Source of the DNA: Posidoniimonas polymericola
GTDB taxonomy: Bacteria > Planctomycetota > Planctomycetia > Pirellulales > Lacipirellulaceae
Direction of reading: 5' to 3'
NCBI RefSeq assembly: GCF_007859935.1
Contig: NZ_SJPO01000012.1
Span: forward strand, 62,001-126,000
DNA length: 64,000 nt
Positions 24,347 to 33,157 of this stretch are shown piece after piece; positions within the stretch are counted from its first letter, which is position 1; each line of letters opens with the position of its first letter. The translations under genes were made by a program, and so were the position numbers. The notes under the pieces were generated by a model, which did no database searches, was not told where the DNA came from, and saw only the letters and a list, made by a program, of their open reading frames with translations.

Positions 24347-26626
24347 CTACTCTTTCACCATCCGCCAGCAGCGGTGGATCCGTTTGTTGCGGAAGTCTTC
24401 GGGCACCGTCTGGCGACTTATTTCACGGATCGCCAGGCCCGCGAGCAGCGGCTCGTCGAGCTTGAAGCGGCGCGAGTTGGTCGAGAAGTAGATCACCCCG
24501 CCGGGCGGCATCCGCTTGGCCACCTCGACTAAGAGCGGCGCGGCGTGCTGCTGCACGTCCCAGTCGTCGGCGCCCCGTTTGGTGTTGCTGAAGGTCGGCG
24601 GGTCGACGATCGCCAGGTCGAACTGGGGCTGCGTCGAGAGCGACTCGACGAACTCCTGGCTGTCGCCCTGCACGAAGTCGCAGCGGGCGGCGTCGAACTT
24701 GTTGAGCCGCACGTTGTCGCGGGCCCAGTCGAGGTAGGTCGGCGAGAGATCGACCGTGGTGACCCGCTCGGCGCCGCCGGCCAGCGCGTAGACGCTGAAC
24801 GCGCCGGTGTAGGCGAACAGGTTGAGCACCCGCTTGCCTTGGGCCTCGTCGCGGAAGCGGCCGCGGGTGACGCGGTGGTCGAGGAACAAGCCGGTGTCGA
24901 CGTAGTCGGATAGGTTCACGCGGAACGTGAGGCCGGCCTCTTTGACGAGCCGCACCGCTTGCTTCTCGGCGACGCGTTGGTACTGGGTCTCGCCGCGCTG
25001 GCGGAAGCGGTGCTTGAGGAACGTCAGCTCGCGCGGCACGTCGAGCGCGTCGGCCGCGGTGCGGACCATGTGGTCGAGCCAGTCGGCGTGCTCGGCCGGC
25101 GTGCGGTCGTGCGGCCGGTCGTACTCGGCGAGGTGCAGCGCGTCCTCGTAGCGGTCGACAGCGAACGGCACGTCGGGGATGTCGCGGTCGTAGATCCGGT
25201 AGCAGGTGATGCCGCGCTTAGTCGGCCACTTCCGCAGGTGCCGGGCGAGCTTTTTCAAGCGGTTGGCGAACTCCTCGGCCTGACGTTCGGACTCGGGACG
25301 CAGGCCGCCAAACGCCCGGGCCGGGGGCGGCGCCGACTGCCGCTTGGCGCCCGGCTCGGCGGGGGCGTCGGGGCCGGGGAAGCGTTCGGGCGGTTGCTCT
25401 GGGGTCGTTGGCTGTGAGGTGGAAGGCTCCGGGGAAGCCGACTCTGGGAGAGACGACTCATCGCGTGAAGATCCAGCGGTCGACGCTGGGGCGCCCTCCT
25501 TCGGTGGCCTTGGCCCGTGGTACTGGAACAGCGTGCACTCGAGCCGGCCGTTGTACAGCTTGCGGCGTTTGTTGGCGGTCTGGCCGACGAGGTCCTCGAA
25601 GTCGAGCCGCGAGGTGAGCACGTAGTGCGACCAGGTCTTGAGCCGCCGCAGCACCAGCGGCATCGTGCGGTACAGCTCCTCGATCTCGCGCTCTTCGCCG
25701 AGCCGCTCGCCGTACGGCGGGTTGGTGATCAGGCAGCCGTACTCCCGCTTGCTGAGCGTGTCGGCGAACGCCCGTTGCTGGAAGTGGATGTCCTCGAGCA
25801 CGCCGGCCCGCTCGGCCGCGCGGCGGGCGATGGCCAGCACCTCGTCGTCGGCGTCGGTGGCGAGGATCCGCTCGTCGAGCGCCGGCAGCATGCGGGCCTT
25901 GGCCTGATTTCGGGCAGTCTCCCACTCGGTTCTATCGATCGCGGGCCAATGCTCTGACGCGAAGGTCCGGTACTGGCCGGGCGCCATCTGGCGGCCGATC
26001 ATGGCGGCCTCAATGGCCAGCGTGCCGGCGCCGCAGAACGGGTCGAGCAGCGGCCGGCCGTTCCGCCAGTAGCTGAGCTGCACGATCGCCGCGGCGAGGG
26101 TCTCGCGGAGCGGCGCGACCGACGCCATCGGGCGGTAGCCCCGCTTGTGCAGGCCGACGCCGGTCGTGTCGAGCGTGATGGTGGCGATGTCGTCCACCAG
26201 CGCGACCTCGACGCTGTACAGGGCGGCGATCTCTGGCAGCTCCTGGGCGCCGTGCTGCGCGCGGAGCCGTTCGACGATCGACTTCTTGACGATCTTCTGG
26301 CAGGCCGGCACGCTCGAGAGCTGCGAGTTGCGGGACCGACCGCTTACCGGAAACTCGCCGTCGACCGGGATCCAGGCGGCCCAGTCGAGGGCGTTGACCC
26401 CGTCGAACAACTGGCCGAAGTCGGTCGCCGGGAAGCTGGCCATCTCGATCACGACCCGCTCGCCCGAGCGGAGCCACAAGTTCGCCTGGGCGATGGCCGC
26501 GGCGTCCCCCTCGAAGGCGACCCGCCCGGGTCCGGTGATTCTGGCCTCGTAGCCAAGGTTCTCCAGCTCGCGACGGACAACCGCCTCGACGCCGAACGCG
26601 GTGGTGGCGACTAGCGGAAACGGCAT
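24347..26626 (-). CDS. rlmL: Bifunctional 23S rRNA methyltransferase RlmKL
   Basis: 759 residues methylating 23S rRNA at G2445 (N2, RlmL half) and G2069 (N7, RlmK half) in E. coli numbering. The RlmL half holds a THUMP region, LLDPFCGAGTLAIEAAMIGR and the NPPY motif in LITNPPYGERLGEE. The RlmK half has VLNLFAYTGAFSVYALAGGA, VTTVDLSPTYLDWARDN and FDLAIVDPPTFSNTKR. Between them lies an unusual linker of roughly 70 residues, rich in Pro, Ser and Glu, which is absent or shorter in the enterobacterial enzyme. The start MPFPLVATTAFGVEAVV matches the family. The gene is alone on its strand here. Confidence 0.94.
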   Translation of the reverse strand: MPFPLVATTAFGVEAVVRRELENLGYEARITGPGRVAFEGDAAAIAQANLWLRSGERVVIEMASFPATDFGQLFDGVNALDWAAWIPVDGEFPVSGRSRNSQLSSVPACQKIVKKSIVERLRAQHGAQELPEIAALYSVEVALVDDIATITLDTTGVGLHKRGYRPMASVAPLRETLAAAIVQLSYWRNGRPLLDPFCGAGTLAIEAAMIGRQMAPGQYRTFASEHWPAIDRTEWETARNQAKARMLPALDERILATDADDEVLAIARRAAERAGVLEDIHFQQRAFADTLSKREYGCLITNPPYGERLGEEREIEELYRTMPLVLRRLKTWSHYVLTSRLDFEDLVGQTANKRRKLYNGRLECTLFQYHGPRPPKEGAPASTAGSSRDESSLPESASPEPSTSQPTTPEQPPERFPGPDAPAEPGAKRQSAPPPARAFGGLRPESERQAEEFANRLKKLARHLRKWPTKRGITCYRIYDRDIPDVPFAVDRYEDALHLAEYDRPHDRTPAEHADWLDHMVRTAADALDVPRELTFLKHRFRQRGETQYQRVAEKQAVRLVKEAGLTFRVNLSDYVDTGLFLDHRVTRGRFRDEAQGKRVLNLFAYTGAFSVYALAGGAERVTTVDLSPTYLDWARDNVRLNKFDAARCDFVQGDSQEFVESLSTQPQFDLAIVDPPTFSNTKRGADDWDVQQHAAPLLVEVAKRMPPGGVIYFSTNSRRFKLDEPLLAGLAIREISRQTVPEDFRNKRIHRCWRMVKE

Positions 26627-26803
26627 AAGCGGGGCTCGCGGGGGACCGGCCGGAGGGCCGGTTGTAGGTCGGGTTGTAAGGGTCGTCGGGGCGGTGCGGG
26701 CGGCGAAATCGGCGCGAAAACGCGCACAATCTGCGGGCGGCGATTACTATGAAGGCTCCCACACCCCGCTGCGTAAGCCCCTCAGATTACCGAGCCACAA
26801 CGC

Positions 26804-27694
26804 ATGTTGCGACCCTACTCCCCGGCTGCCGCCCTGATTGCCACCCTCGTGATTGGCCTCGCCCCTTCGATCGGGTCCGCCCAGACCGTGCGGTTCCTGA
26901 CCAGCGTCGGCGACTTCTACCTTGAGCTGAACCCAACCAACGACGCCAACCTCCAGGGGCACGTCGACAACTTGCTGGCCTACATCGGCACGGGGCGCTA
27001 CCACGGCTCGGTCGTGAACCGCGCGCCGGAGGGCTTTGTGCTACAGCTCGGCGGGTTCGAGCAGGGCAACTTTACCCCGGAAACCCTGCCGCCGGGCGGG
27101 TTCGACGGCATCGAGAAATTCGACTCGGTCACCGTCGACGCCAACGATGACGGCATTGTTGATTTCGACACGCTGCCAAACACCACGGGCACGGTTTCGC
27201 TCGCCCTGGCGGGCGGCCAACCCAACAGTGGCACCAGCAGCTTCTTCGTCAATCTGACAGACAACTCAGACCTACTCGATGTCCAGGGCTTCGCGCCGTT
27301 CGCCACGGTCACTGACATGGCCGACATCGACCGGATTATGGCGCTCGAACAGGTCGACCTCAGCGCCCAGATTGGCCAGTCGGGCAACCTCGCCTACATC
27401 GACGTGCCACTCACCCCGGACGGTGACTTCGTGATCCTCGAGAGCGTGATGGTGATCGACGATCCGTTTGTCGACTTCGCCGGGCCGATCCGCAGCGTTT
27501 CTTCGGTAGTCGTCGACGGAGCCGAGCTGCTGAGCAGCGCGTCGAGCGCCGCGACCTCGAGCAACGCGCTGCTGAACGCCGCTAGCAGCAGCTCATCCTC
27601 GTCGCTCCTCAGCGCGACCTCGGCGCCCGAGCCCACGGCCGCCTTGCTCGGCCTGCTGGCCGCGGCCGGCGTGACGCTGCGGCGCCGCCGCTAG
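26804..27694 (+). CDS. Exported cyclophilin-type peptidylprolyl isomerase with PEP-CTERM signal
   Basis: 296 residues: signal peptide (LIATLVIGLAPSIGSAQ), a cyclophilin fold and a C-terminal sorting signal PEPTAALLGLLAAAGVTLRRRR. Cyclophilin landmarks are VRFLTSVGDFYLEL, the active-site region YHGSVVNRAPEGFVLQLGG (Arg kept, the usual Phe-His changed to Val-Asn), GTVSLALAGGQPNSGTSSFF and FAPFATVTDMADID. A Ser/Ala-rich linker of about 40 residues separates the domain from the PEP-CTERM end. It would assist folding of outer-envelope proteins while itself anchored or released by exosortase. An extracellular PPIase with this signal is uncommon but known in planctomycetes, from memory. Confidence 0.88.
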   Translation: MLRPYSPAAALIATLVIGLAPSIGSAQTVRFLTSVGDFYLELNPTNDANLQGHVDNLLAYIGTGRYHGSVVNRAPEGFVLQLGGFEQGNFTPETLPPGGFDGIEKFDSVTVDANDDGIVDFDTLPNTTGTVSLALAGGQPNSGTSSFFVNLTDNSDLLDVQGFAPFATVTDMADIDRIMALEQVDLSAQIGQSGNLAYIDVPLTPDGDFVILESVMVIDDPFVDFAGPIRSVSSVVVDGAELLSSASSAATSSNALLNAASSSSSSSLLSATSAPEPTAALLGLLAAAGVTLRRRR

Positions 27695-27700
27695 AGTCTC

Positions 27701-27719
27701 CCCGGCTCTCCGAGCCGGG
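27701..27719. terminator. Hairpin downstream of the PPIase gene
   Basis: An 8-bp perfect stem CCCGGCTC/GAGCCGGG with a 3-base loop, 6 bases after the stop of the PEP-CTERM PPIase. No U-tract follows, so factor-independent stopping is unsure. A similar hairpin lies at 27789-27807. Confidence 0.4.
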
Positions 27720-27788
27720 AACTAGCGGGCTCGCCTTGTTCTTCTCGCGACCAAAGCCCCGCGACGGAGGACTAACGTCCCACCATCT

Positions 27789-27807
27789 GCCGGTTCGGAG
27801 AACCGGC
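27789..27807. repeat. Second short hairpin between convergent genes
   Basis: Perfect 8-bp stem GCCGGTTC/GAACCGGC with loop GGA, 7 bases before the stop of the zinc-ribbon gene. Together with 27701-27719 it frames the gap between the two converging genes. Confidence 0.4.
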
Positions 27808-27813
27808 GGTACA

Positions 27814-28287
27814 CTACAGCCGGCAGGGCGGTTGGCCGGTGCAGAACCGCTTGTAGCGGGTGATGCCGCCGCCGCGGCTGACGCGGAGCTCGACCAGCGA
27901 GCCGCACCGCGGGCAGAAGTCGGGCTCCTCGGGCAGAGTGCCCGCCTCGGCCTTCGCCTGACAGCCTACGCACCGCTTGGCGTCGGGCGCCACTTCGAGG
28001 CGTTCTTCGGGGATCGGCTGGCGGCAGATCTCGCACAGCACGGCCGCCTGCCAGTCGTCAAACCCGTCGGCGTCGTCCACCGGGTCGCGGACCCCGAGGC
28101 CGACGCTCTTGCAGGTTGGGCAGGTCATGTTTTGGGCGGAGGTCGCTAGCAGCTCGGCGAGCACGCCCTCGTCGGGGTCCCTATCCCGCCGGAGGTGGCC
28201 CAGCAGCCGCAGCCGCACGGCGATGTCGTCGGCGCCGAGGGTGGTCTGGTACCCGCAGTCGGGGCAGTAAAGCTGTTTGGAGAGCAT
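27814..28287 (-). CDS. Double zinc-ribbon protein (DksA/TraR-like C4 finger)
   Basis: 157 residues with three Cys4 sites: CPDCGYQTT at the N-terminus paired with CPTCKS near 57, the DksA-like CEICRQPIPEERLEVAPDAK...CVGC near 85-110, and FCPRCGSLVELR...KRFCTGQPPC at the end, resembling a topoisomerase-type ribbon. DksA/TraR fingers act on RNA polymerase, but the long coiled coil with its acidic tip, needed for that role, is missing. It may thus be a nucleic-acid or protein-binding adaptor. The gene is separated from the upstream surface-protein gene by a strong terminator, so it should have its own promoter. Confidence 0.75.
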   Translation of the reverse strand: MLSKQLYCPDCGYQTTLGADDIAVRLRLLGHLRRDRDPDEGVLAELLATSAQNMTCPTCKSVGLGVRDPVDDADGFDDWQAAVLCEICRQPIPEERLEVAPDAKRCVGCQAKAEAGTLPEEPDFCPRCGSLVELRVSRGGGITRYKRFCTGQPPCRL

Positions 28288-28345
28288 GCTGTCGGGGCCA
28301 AGGAGCGGGAGGAAACGCCACCCAGTCTACGCGACTCGGCCCACG

Positions 28346-28387
28346 AAAAAAGCCGCTCCCTGCCTTCGGAAAGGCCGGGAGCGGCTT
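28346..28387 (-). terminator. Rho-independent terminator of the surface-protein gene
   Basis: A 17-bp stem (AAGCCGCTCCCTGCCTT with its partner at 28371-28387, one G-T wobble) and a 4-base loop, followed on the minus strand by TTTTTT (28346-28351). It starts 31 bases after the stop at 28418, exactly where expected for that gene. Confidence 0.85.
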
Positions 28388-28417
28388 GGAATCGGTCGCC
28401 TCGCGTCTGCCGGCCGC

Positions 28418-31400
28418 CTAGAAGGACGGCGTCTGCGGGGCGGTGTTGATCTCGGTGAACGGACCGCCGGTCAAGGTTGGCGAGACGGAGTTGGTAAAGT
28501 CGCCGTCAGAGTTGTCGAGGTCGAAGACATTGAACGTCACGCCCGCGGTGTTGTCGAACTCGAACTGACCGGCGACCGTGTCGTGCGTGTTGCCGTTGTA
28601 CAACACATTGACGGTCGAGGTTGCCTCGGCGACCAACTGGAACTTGACTGTGCCGGCCCCGTTGTTCGAGAAGCTGTTGCCCGCGCCGCCGTTGTTGTCG
28701 TCGCCAATCGTTGCGTCGAGCGTGCCGGCGCCCATCGTGATCACCGCCGCGGCGTCCAAAACGCTCGAGTTGTCAAAGTCATTGTTGTCGAGCTGGAAGT
28801 TTATCTGACCGGTGTTACCGTTGTTGTCGAAGACGAACGCGTTCGCAACATTGGTGGTGAACTGGCTGTCCGCAAGCAAGATGTCCGCGTCCGCCGGGCC
28901 GTCTTCCAACTGCAGGTTGAAAGCCACATGGTTGCTACCGGTGGTGATGTCAGTCGCCCGCACTCGCAGGTCGAACGACTGCGAATTGTCTGCGGTAAGG
29001 TTGATTGCGGAATCTAGCGTGTTGGACTGGAAATCGACAGTCGCGTTGTTCACCGTGTCGGCGATCGTTAGATCCAAAGCGGACGCCGCTGCTCCGGCCG
29101 TAACGGTGGCGGTCGACATGTCGAAGTTGAAGTCCTCGGAGTTGTTGGCGTTGACCGCGACCTGGTCTCCGAAGGTCCCGCCGAGGTTGACGTTGGCGGT
29201 CCCGACGGTATTGGCGTTGATAGTGGTCGCCCCGTTGACCGTGGTGCCGGCGCCGTTGACGTTGACGGTCGACGTCCCGGTGTTCGAGGTCGTGACGTTC
29301 AGCAGGTCGTCGATGACCGTGCCGCCGTTGACCGTGATCGTGGCGGTGCCGGTGTTCGAGGCCGTCAGGTTGACGGCGCCGTCGATCGTGCTCGCGCCAC
29401 CCACGCTGACGATCGCCACCCCGGTGTTCCCGGCATTGACGTCCAGCGTGCTGGCGAGGTCGGCGCCGCCATTGATCGTGGCAGTAAACGTGCCGCCGTT
29501 GGTAGCGTCGGCCGTCACGGCGCCGTTGTAGGCGCCGCCCGACACGGTCAGGCTCGCCGTGCCGCCCGCGGCCGCGTCGAAGTCAAGCGTGGAGTTGGTC
29601 TCGACATTGGACAGCGACGCGCTGACGTCGCCGGACCCTTGGTCGTTGACCGTGATCGCGCCAAACTCGTTGGTCGTGCCCGAGTTGAGCATGGTCAGGT
29701 CGAGGTCGCCGGAGGAAGCGACGCTGCTGGTCGCGGAGACCGTGCCGCCATTGGTGTTGACGCTGGTCATCAGCAGCGAGCCGTCGCCGGCGCCGTTGAC
29801 GTCGAGCGAGGTCGCGGCGCCGGTCGTGCCGGTGACGGTCGTCATCGAGGCGTTGAGATCGCCGACTCCATCGTTGGTCAAGGCCACCGCGCCCGCGCCG
29901 GTCACGCTGGACATGCCAACCGTGGTTGTGGCGCCGCCGGCGGTGGTGTTGGCGGTGGCGGTCAGGCTGCCGTCGTTCATTTCTACGGTGTTGAGCGACA
30001 GGCTGTTGCTCGTATCGTTGGTGTAGGTAGCGGTAGCAGCGACGCCGCCGCCGCCGTTCAGCTCGACGTCGTTCAGCGTCACGCCGGTCGCGTTGGTGAC
30101 CTGCAGCGCGGCGTTGGCCGCCGTGTTGAGTGTGCCGCCATTGACGGTCACGTTCCCCTCGACGTTCTCCAGCACAACGGCGTCGGTCGAGCCGTTGCCG
30201 GTGTCGATCGAGGCGAACGTGATGCCGCTTGTCGAGGTGATCGGGTTCGCGGCCGTGGCCTGCAGCACCAAGCCGCCGGAGCTGGCGCCGGTCGTTTCGA
30301 TAGTGCTCGTGCCGGTCACGTTGACCTCGCCCCGGTTGGCAAAGAAGCCGCGGCCGGTGCCGGTAGTGATATCGAGGTCCATGAACGAGACCACCGAGTC
30401 GTCGTCGTTGTCCATCAGGGTGACCGCGTTGTTGGCGCCGGTGGTAGTGGTCACGCCGCCGCCGAAGTCAACCAAGCCGCCGGTGCGGTCTTGGACCACA
30501 ATGCCCCCGGTGTCCTCGATCGCGCTGAGGAAGGTAATCTCGTCATCGCCGCCGCTGATCGCCACGGCCATGCTGCCGTCGTTGCTGTCGATCAGGCTGC
30601 TCGGGGTGGTGAACTGGATCTGGATGCCGTCGTTCGGGTCGTCGTCGGCTGAGTTGGTATCGGAAATGGCGACCGCGATGCCGGCCGTGCCGTTGCGTGT
30701 GATATTGCGGCTGGCGGTCACGTTGGCGCCGGCGTCGATGATCTCGAGGCTGGTGACGCCCTCGGTGGTAATATCTCCGTTGACGGTCACCAGGCCGGTG
30801 TTCCGTTCGATCCTCACCGTGCCGCCGTCAACCGTGGTGTTGCTCACGGTGGCGGCAAAGTCAACGGCGCCCTCGGCGTCGATGATGTTCGCGGCGACGC
30901 CGTTGATGTTGGTCACGCTGGTGCTGGCGCCAATCGCGACCGTGCCGGTGTTCTGATTGATGTCGAAGCCAACCGCCGTGGCCGCCCCGCCTGTCAGGGT
31001 CGAGTTCCGCACGTCGACCGTGCCGCCGGTGCTGTCGAATGACATGCCAATCAGGCCCGTCGTGCCGCCATCCCAGTTGTAGTTGTCTACCGTCAGCTCC
31101 CCGCCGTCGTGCGTGCCGAACACCGCCAAACTCGCGGCGCCGCCGTTGGTGCTGGTGATATTGCTGATAGCGATCGCTTCCTGCAGCGTGACATTTGCGG
31201 CGGTCGGGTCGGCCACGGCTGTTGCGTCGATGGCGATGTCGTTGCCGCTGACGCCATCAAACGTGATGTTGTCGAGGGTGGCGTTCATGGCGATCGTGGT
31301 CTGACCGGCGTCGAGGGTCTCGATCGGCGAGAGCGAGATGCCCACCGTCGTCGTGCCGTTGCCGTTGATCGCCAGGTCGTGCAGGTTGGCGCCGCCCGAG

Positions 31401-32893
31401 CCGTTGGTGAGGCCGTCGATGGCGGTCGGCGCGCCGGTGATCGTCAGGTTGGCGACCTCGTTGTCGGCCGCCAGGATCACGCCGTCCGCGGTGGTGTTGG
31501 TGATGATCGGCGCCGTGGCCGACGAAGCGCCGTCGAAGGTCTCCGGCAGCGTAAGCGTGCCGAATTGGTCGGTCGAAGTCGTGAAGGCAATGTCGTTGCC
31601 CTCGCCCAGCAGCCGCTGATTGCCCTGCAGCACGGCGGTCTGGTTGGTGAAAGCGCTGTTCGCGTGCACCAGGACAATGTCGAACTCCTGGCTGTTGGCG
31701 TTGATGTCGTCAAGCGACTGCAGCGGGTTCTCGAAGGTGCCGTCGCCACCGGCGGCAGCCGAACTGTCAACGTGCACGACCCGGATTTCCTGGGTCGTGC
31801 CGTCGCCGTCGAGGTCGAAGGTCAAGGGCTCGGCGGCGCCGCTGATGGTGTCGTTGTAGACCGCGACGTAGTCGTTGCGGCGGACCGGCTCGCGGAGGCG
31901 GTCGGTCAGGTCGCAGCGGAACGGCGTGTCGGTCCGCGTGCGCCCAATGAACCAGGTGATGCTGAACACCGTGTTGGTAGCGAACAGGTCGTCGTCGGTG
32001 ACCTTCAGCTGCAGGGCCAGGTCGGGCGTCGCGTAGCCGCGGATGCCGAGCGAGTACCCCGCCGTGTCGACGCCGTCCTGCCCGTACAGGCCGTAGCCGC
32101 CGGCGAACGCCCAAAACTCACGGTTGGCGATCCGTCGGGCGGCCTCCAACTCGGTCAGGTGCATCGCGTTGTCTCGGCCGGTCAAGCTAGCCGCCGACAG
32201 GGCGTTGCCGATGTAGGTGACGCCGCCGTTGCCGACCACGGTGTCGCCGAAGGCGGTCTGGTCTTCCAGCACGAACGAGGCGTTCGCCCGGAAGTCCCAC
32301 TGGTCGCCCAGCAGCTCGCCAGACAGGCCGATCTGCGGGAAGAAGTTGTCGTTGATAGTCGACGAGCCATCGGCCCACAGGCTGACGCCGAGGATCTTCT
32401 GGCTCTCGCCGAGCATGGGGAACTCGGTGTCGACCAGTGCCCGGGCGCCAACGCCGAGGTTGAAGCCGGGCCCGGTTTCGTCGTTGAGGGTGATCTGCCC
32501 GTCCAGGAACAAGGCGCGGTCGCCGTCCTGGTGCATAAGCATGGTGCCGAGGTCGAGGTTGCCCGCGGCCTGGCCGTAGCTCTGCGTGTTGTAGGCCGCC
32601 CGCAGGTGCGTCCCGAGGCTCTGGCTGTAGCTCATGCCGCCACCGCTGTAGGATGCGCTGCTCCCGGGGTAGGGCGCCGCCGCGGGCAGTTCGGCGCCGG
32701 TTACGCCCGACCGAGTCGTGGTCGTGGTCGACGCCGTCGACGAGACGCTGCTGTTGGAGCCGGTGTCCCCCGTCCCGAACAGGTCGACGGGGAGCTTCAG
32801 CTTGCCGTCGCTCGATCCCTCTTGGGCGAGGGCCATCGAACTACATAGGCAAGACGCGAGCGCTAGTGCGGCAAGGCTGCGGCAAACGGGCAT
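28418..32893 (-). CDS. Inverse-autotransporter-like surface protein with long beta-helix passenger
   Basis: 1491 residues. A signal peptide (SLAALALASCLCSSMALAQ) and a Ser/Thr-rich linker lead to a beta-barrel-like N-terminal part at about 80-330: SLGTHLRAAYNTQSYGQ, LGVGARALVDTEFPML, QWDFRANASFVLEDQTAFGD. Then comes the junction DLDGDGTTQEIRVVHVDSSA and GGDGTFENPLQSLDDIN, typical of the start of a right-handed parallel beta-helix. About 1000 residues of repeats follow, poor in charge and Cys and rich in T, N, G, A and V (NTGTATITVNGGT, NTGTSTVNVNGAG). Barrel first and passenger after it is the inverse-autotransporter (intimin-like) order. It would sit in the outer membrane. The ATG at 32893 starts the signal peptide. 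It has a promoter and a terminator of its own, so it is monocistronic. Confidence 0.8.
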   Translation of the reverse strand: MPVCRSLAALALASCLCSSMALAQEGSSDGKLKLPVDLFGTGDTGSNSSVSSTASTTTTTRSGVTGAELPAAAPYPGSSASYSGGGMSYSQSLGTHLRAAYNTQSYGQAAGNLDLGTMLMHQDGDRALFLDGQITLNDETGPGFNLGVGARALVDTEFPMLGESQKILGVSLWADGSSTINDNFFPQIGLSGELLGDQWDFRANASFVLEDQTAFGDTVVGNGGVTYIGNALSAASLTGRDNAMHLTELEAARRIANREFWAFAGGYGLYGQDGVDTAGYSLGIRGYATPDLALQLKVTDDDLFATNTVFSITWFIGRTRTDTPFRCDLTDRLREPVRRNDYVAVYNDTISGAAEPLTFDLDGDGTTQEIRVVHVDSSAAAGGDGTFENPLQSLDDINANSQEFDIVLVHANSAFTNQTAVLQGNQRLLGEGNDIAFTTSTDQFGTLTLPETFDGASSATAPIITNTTADGVILAADNEVANLTITGAPTAIDGLTNGSGGANLHDLAINGNGTTTVGISLSPIETLDAGQTTIAMNATLDNITFDGVSGNDIAIDATAVADPTAANVTLQEAIAISNITSTNGGAASLAVFGTHDGGELTVDNYNWDGGTTGLIGMSFDSTGGTVDVRNSTLTGGAATAVGFDINQNTGTVAIGASTSVTNINGVAANIIDAEGAVDFAATVSNTTVDGGTVRIERNTGLVTVNGDITTEGVTSLEIIDAGANVTASRNITRNGTAGIAVAISDTNSADDDPNDGIQIQFTTPSSLIDSNDGSMAVAISGGDDEITFLSAIEDTGGIVVQDRTGGLVDFGGGVTTTTGANNAVTLMDNDDDSVVSFMDLDITTGTGRGFFANRGEVNVTGTSTIETTGASSGGLVLQATAANPITSTSGITFASIDTGNGSTDAVVLENVEGNVTVNGGTLNTAANAALQVTNATGVTLNDVELNGGGGVAATATYTNDTSNSLSLNTVEMNDGSLTATANTTAGGATTTVGMSSVTGAGAVALTNDGVGDLNASMTTVTGTTGAATSLDVNGAGDGSLLMTSVNTNGGTVSATSSVASSGDLDLTMLNSGTTNEFGAITVNDQGSGDVSASLSNVETNSTLDFDAAAGGTASLTVSGGAYNGAVTADATNGGTFTATINGGADLASTLDVNAGNTGVAIVSVGGASTIDGAVNLTASNTGTATITVNGGTVIDDLLNVTTSNTGTSTVNVNGAGTTVNGATTINANTVGTANVNLGGTFGDQVAVNANNSEDFNFDMSTATVTAGAAASALDLTIADTVNNATVDFQSNTLDSAINLTADNSQSFDLRVRATDITTGSNHVAFNLQLEDGPADADILLADSQFTTNVANAFVFDNNGNTGQINFQLDNNDFDNSSVLDAAAVITMGAGTLDATIGDDNNGGAGNSFSNNGAGTVKFQLVAEATSTVNVLYNGNTHDTVAGQFEFDNTAGVTFNVFDLDNSDGDFTNSVSPTLTGGPFTEINTAPQTPSF

Positions 32894-33080
32894 GTCGGGC
32901 TCCGAATATCGGACGAATTCAAATAGGCAATCGGTCGAAGAGACCCTGGGCCGAGGCCCAAGGCGGCGGGACAGTAACCGCGGCCGCCAACTAAGGCAAC
33001 CCCAGTTTCTGCAGCTGAGAACAGTGGATTGCTCGCGTAACCCGCATGCCAAAAAGGAAAACCAACCGGCTTTTGGATAA

Positions 33081-33108
33081 ATTTTATTGAATACATTTGA
33101 CTATGCAA
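33081..33108 (-). promoter_or_regulatory. Candidate promoter of the surface-protein gene
   Basis: On the minus strand TTGCAT (33103-33108), 16-bp spacer, TAAAAT (33081-33086), inside an AT-rich patch that stands out from the GC-rich window. Predicted transcript start near 33074, leaving a leader of about 180 bases before the ATG at 32893. Confidence 0.5.
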
Positions 33109-33125
33109 TTCAACATTACTAACAT
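33097..33125 (+). promoter_or_regulatory. Candidate divergent promoter of the DUF2089 operon
   Basis: On the plus strand TTGACT (33097-33102), 17-bp spacer, TAACAT (33120-33125). It overlaps the -35 of the minus-strand promoter, so the two genes may compete for polymerase or share a regulator. Confidence 0.4.
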
Positions 33126-33157
33126 TCGATTATCAGCACCCCAAAGGGTTACCAATC

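Noticed and set aside
31109..32848. 579-codon frame opposite the surface protein
   Set aside because: Composition (Arg/Val/Gly) is that of a reverse-complement shadow; the minus-strand gene has signal peptide, promoter and terminator.
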